Shown here one piece after another: positions 5,940-6,644 of a stretch of 6,644 nucleotides of DNA (position 1 is its first letter; each line of letters begins with the position of its first letter). The position numbers were made by a program, and so were the translations under genes. This stretch comes from an uncultured Asticcacaulis sp. Lineage in GTDB: Bacteria > Pseudomonadota > Alphaproteobacteria > Caulobacterales > Caulobacteraceae. The notes below the pieces were generated by a model. It did no database searches. It saw nothing but the letters and a program-made list of their open reading frames with translations, and had not been told where the DNA came from. The stretch spans positions 1 to 6,644 of the forward strand of contig CAMLPZ010000242.1 in assembly GCA_946482045.1 (NCBI GenBank). The letters run 5' to 3'.

Positions 5940-6644
5940 TTATCTGTTCAGCTTGTTAAGCAGCATGGCGCGAAGCCTGCGTGCCTTCATGTCGTCGAGC
6001 GGCCCCAGAAGTCCGCGCGCCTGTTCGGGCAGATGCGCCCCGGCCTGAGCAGCGGGACCAAAGACATAATAGTCGAACATGGCTTTCCACGCCTGTTTCT
6101 CGGCGTCGGGGCGGTCGCGCAACGACAATATGGCGTGCAGAAGCGTATTTTGCGGCGTGTCCATATAGGCGGGCGCCGTGTTCCACCAGTAGTTCACCAG
6201 GATATTGAACGAATCCAGTGCTTCGACATGATGCCACCACAGGGCCGGGTAGAAAAGCACATCACCCGGCTCCAGCTCGGCGACCTCGGCATTGGCCACT
6301 GCGTCGCGAAAGCGCGGATAGCGGTCATAGTCCGGGTCACGGAAATCGACCATGCTGACGACCTGCCCCCCCGGCGTCGGATCGAGCGGCCCCGGATAGA
6401 GGTTGTGCACCTGCTCCGGAGGAAACAGGGTGAAGCGTCTCCGCCCGGCGACGCAGACAGCGATATTGTGCGACATGTCGTGATGCGCCGTCGCCGTCGT
6501 CCGGTTACCGATCCAGATACTGGCCAGATAGGGCTGCGCCGTGAACATGGGATGGTTCAGAACAAGGCTGTTTTGCTCCCGCAGCCCCGGAAGATACAGA
6601 TCGAGGTCCGTCGAGCCGATGTAGAAGGACGGCGCCGCCGGATC
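5940..6644 (-). CDS. Cupin-like FIH/JmjC-type putative Fe(II)/2-oxoglutarate oxygenase (5' end beyond window)
   Basis: The frame is open from the right edge to TAA at 5942-5940, giving 234 visible residues; the internal ATG at 6548 is not the true start, because homologous-looking sequence continues upstream (YIGSTDLDLYLPGL). The core aligns by eye with human FIH and the Cupin_8 family: AHHD (visible residues 53-56) supplies the HxD iron ligands, then RRRFTLFPPEQVHNLYPGPL, VDFRDPDYDRYPRF, and EPGDVLFYPALWWHHVE with the distal His at 138/139. Known relatives hydroxylate proteins or small molecules using Fe(II), O2 and 2-oxoglutarate. The position of FIH Lys214, which binds 2-oxoglutarate, appears to be Arg here (visible residue 69), a conservative change that leaves cosubstrate use open. 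A helical tail ending in LLNKLNR follows. It is the promoter-proximal member of the visible minus-strand pair. Its substrate is unknown. Confidence 0.88.
   Translation of the reverse strand, partial: DPAAPSFYIGSTDLDLYLPGLREQNSLVLNHPMFTAQPYLASIWIGNRTTATAHHDMSHNIAVCVAGRRRFTLFPPEQVHNLYPGPLDPTPGGQVVSMVDFRDPDYDRYPRFRDAVANAEVAELEPGDVLFYPALWWHHVEALDSFNILVNYWWNTAPAYMDTPQNTLLHAILSLRDRPDAEKQAWKAMFDYYVFGPAAQAGAHLPEQARGLLGPLDDMKARRLRAMLLNKLNR

Noticed and set aside
5368..6048. 226-codon plus-strand frame across the halogenase/cupin junction
   Set aside because: It would overlap both well-supported minus-strand genes and has no recognisable motif.
1..6644. Mobile elements, CRISPR arrays, tRNA or rRNA genes
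   Set aside because: No transposase motif, terminal inverted repeat, regularly spaced repeat or RNA gene pattern was seen on either strand.

Overview
The window is high-GC bacterial DNA that reads like an alphaproteobacterium of the Caulobacterales type (Caulobacter, Asticcacaulis, Brevundimonas and relatives). This is inferred from three things. A flavin-dependent halogenase sits beside a FIH-like cupin, a pair common near TonB-dependent receptors in that group. A promoter resembles the Caulobacter housekeeping consensus. An upstream partial gene has a TolA/TonB-like C-terminus. No rRNA or other decisive marker is present, so genus is not assigned.

Layout: (1) Bases 1-216 hold the 3' end of a plus-strand gene with a TolA/TonB-like C-terminus. 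(2) Bases 217-423 are intergenic, with an AT-rich patch and a predicted promoter at about 334-359. (3) Bases 424-2352 encode a membrane histidine kinase with a jelly-roll-like periplasmic sensor. It is followed 18 nt later by (4) bases 2371-4443, a 690-residue REC-PAS-GGDEF-EAL response regulator whose c-di-GMP synthesis, hydrolysis and feedback motifs all look intact. These two genes form a likely two-component operon that couples an external cue to cyclic-di-GMP level. (5) Three bases separate this operon from the convergent minus-strand pair, and a small hairpin spans both stop codons. (6) Bases 4447-5925 (minus) encode a flavin-dependent tryptophan-halogenase-family enzyme. (7) Bases 5940-6644 (minus) hold the 3' part of a FIH/JmjC-like cupin gene that is transcribed first and runs off the right edge.

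Functional reading: the left operon is a complete sensor-to-second-messenger circuit. The right pair is a candidate modification module (halogenase plus putative Fe(II)/2-oxoglutarate oxygenase), whose substrate cannot be read from sequence. In related bacteria such pairs lie with TonB-dependent receptors for carbohydrate uptake, and the kinase sensor resembles carbohydrate-binding folds. A shared glycan theme is therefore possible but unproven. I see no mobile element, CRISPR array, tRNA or rRNA.
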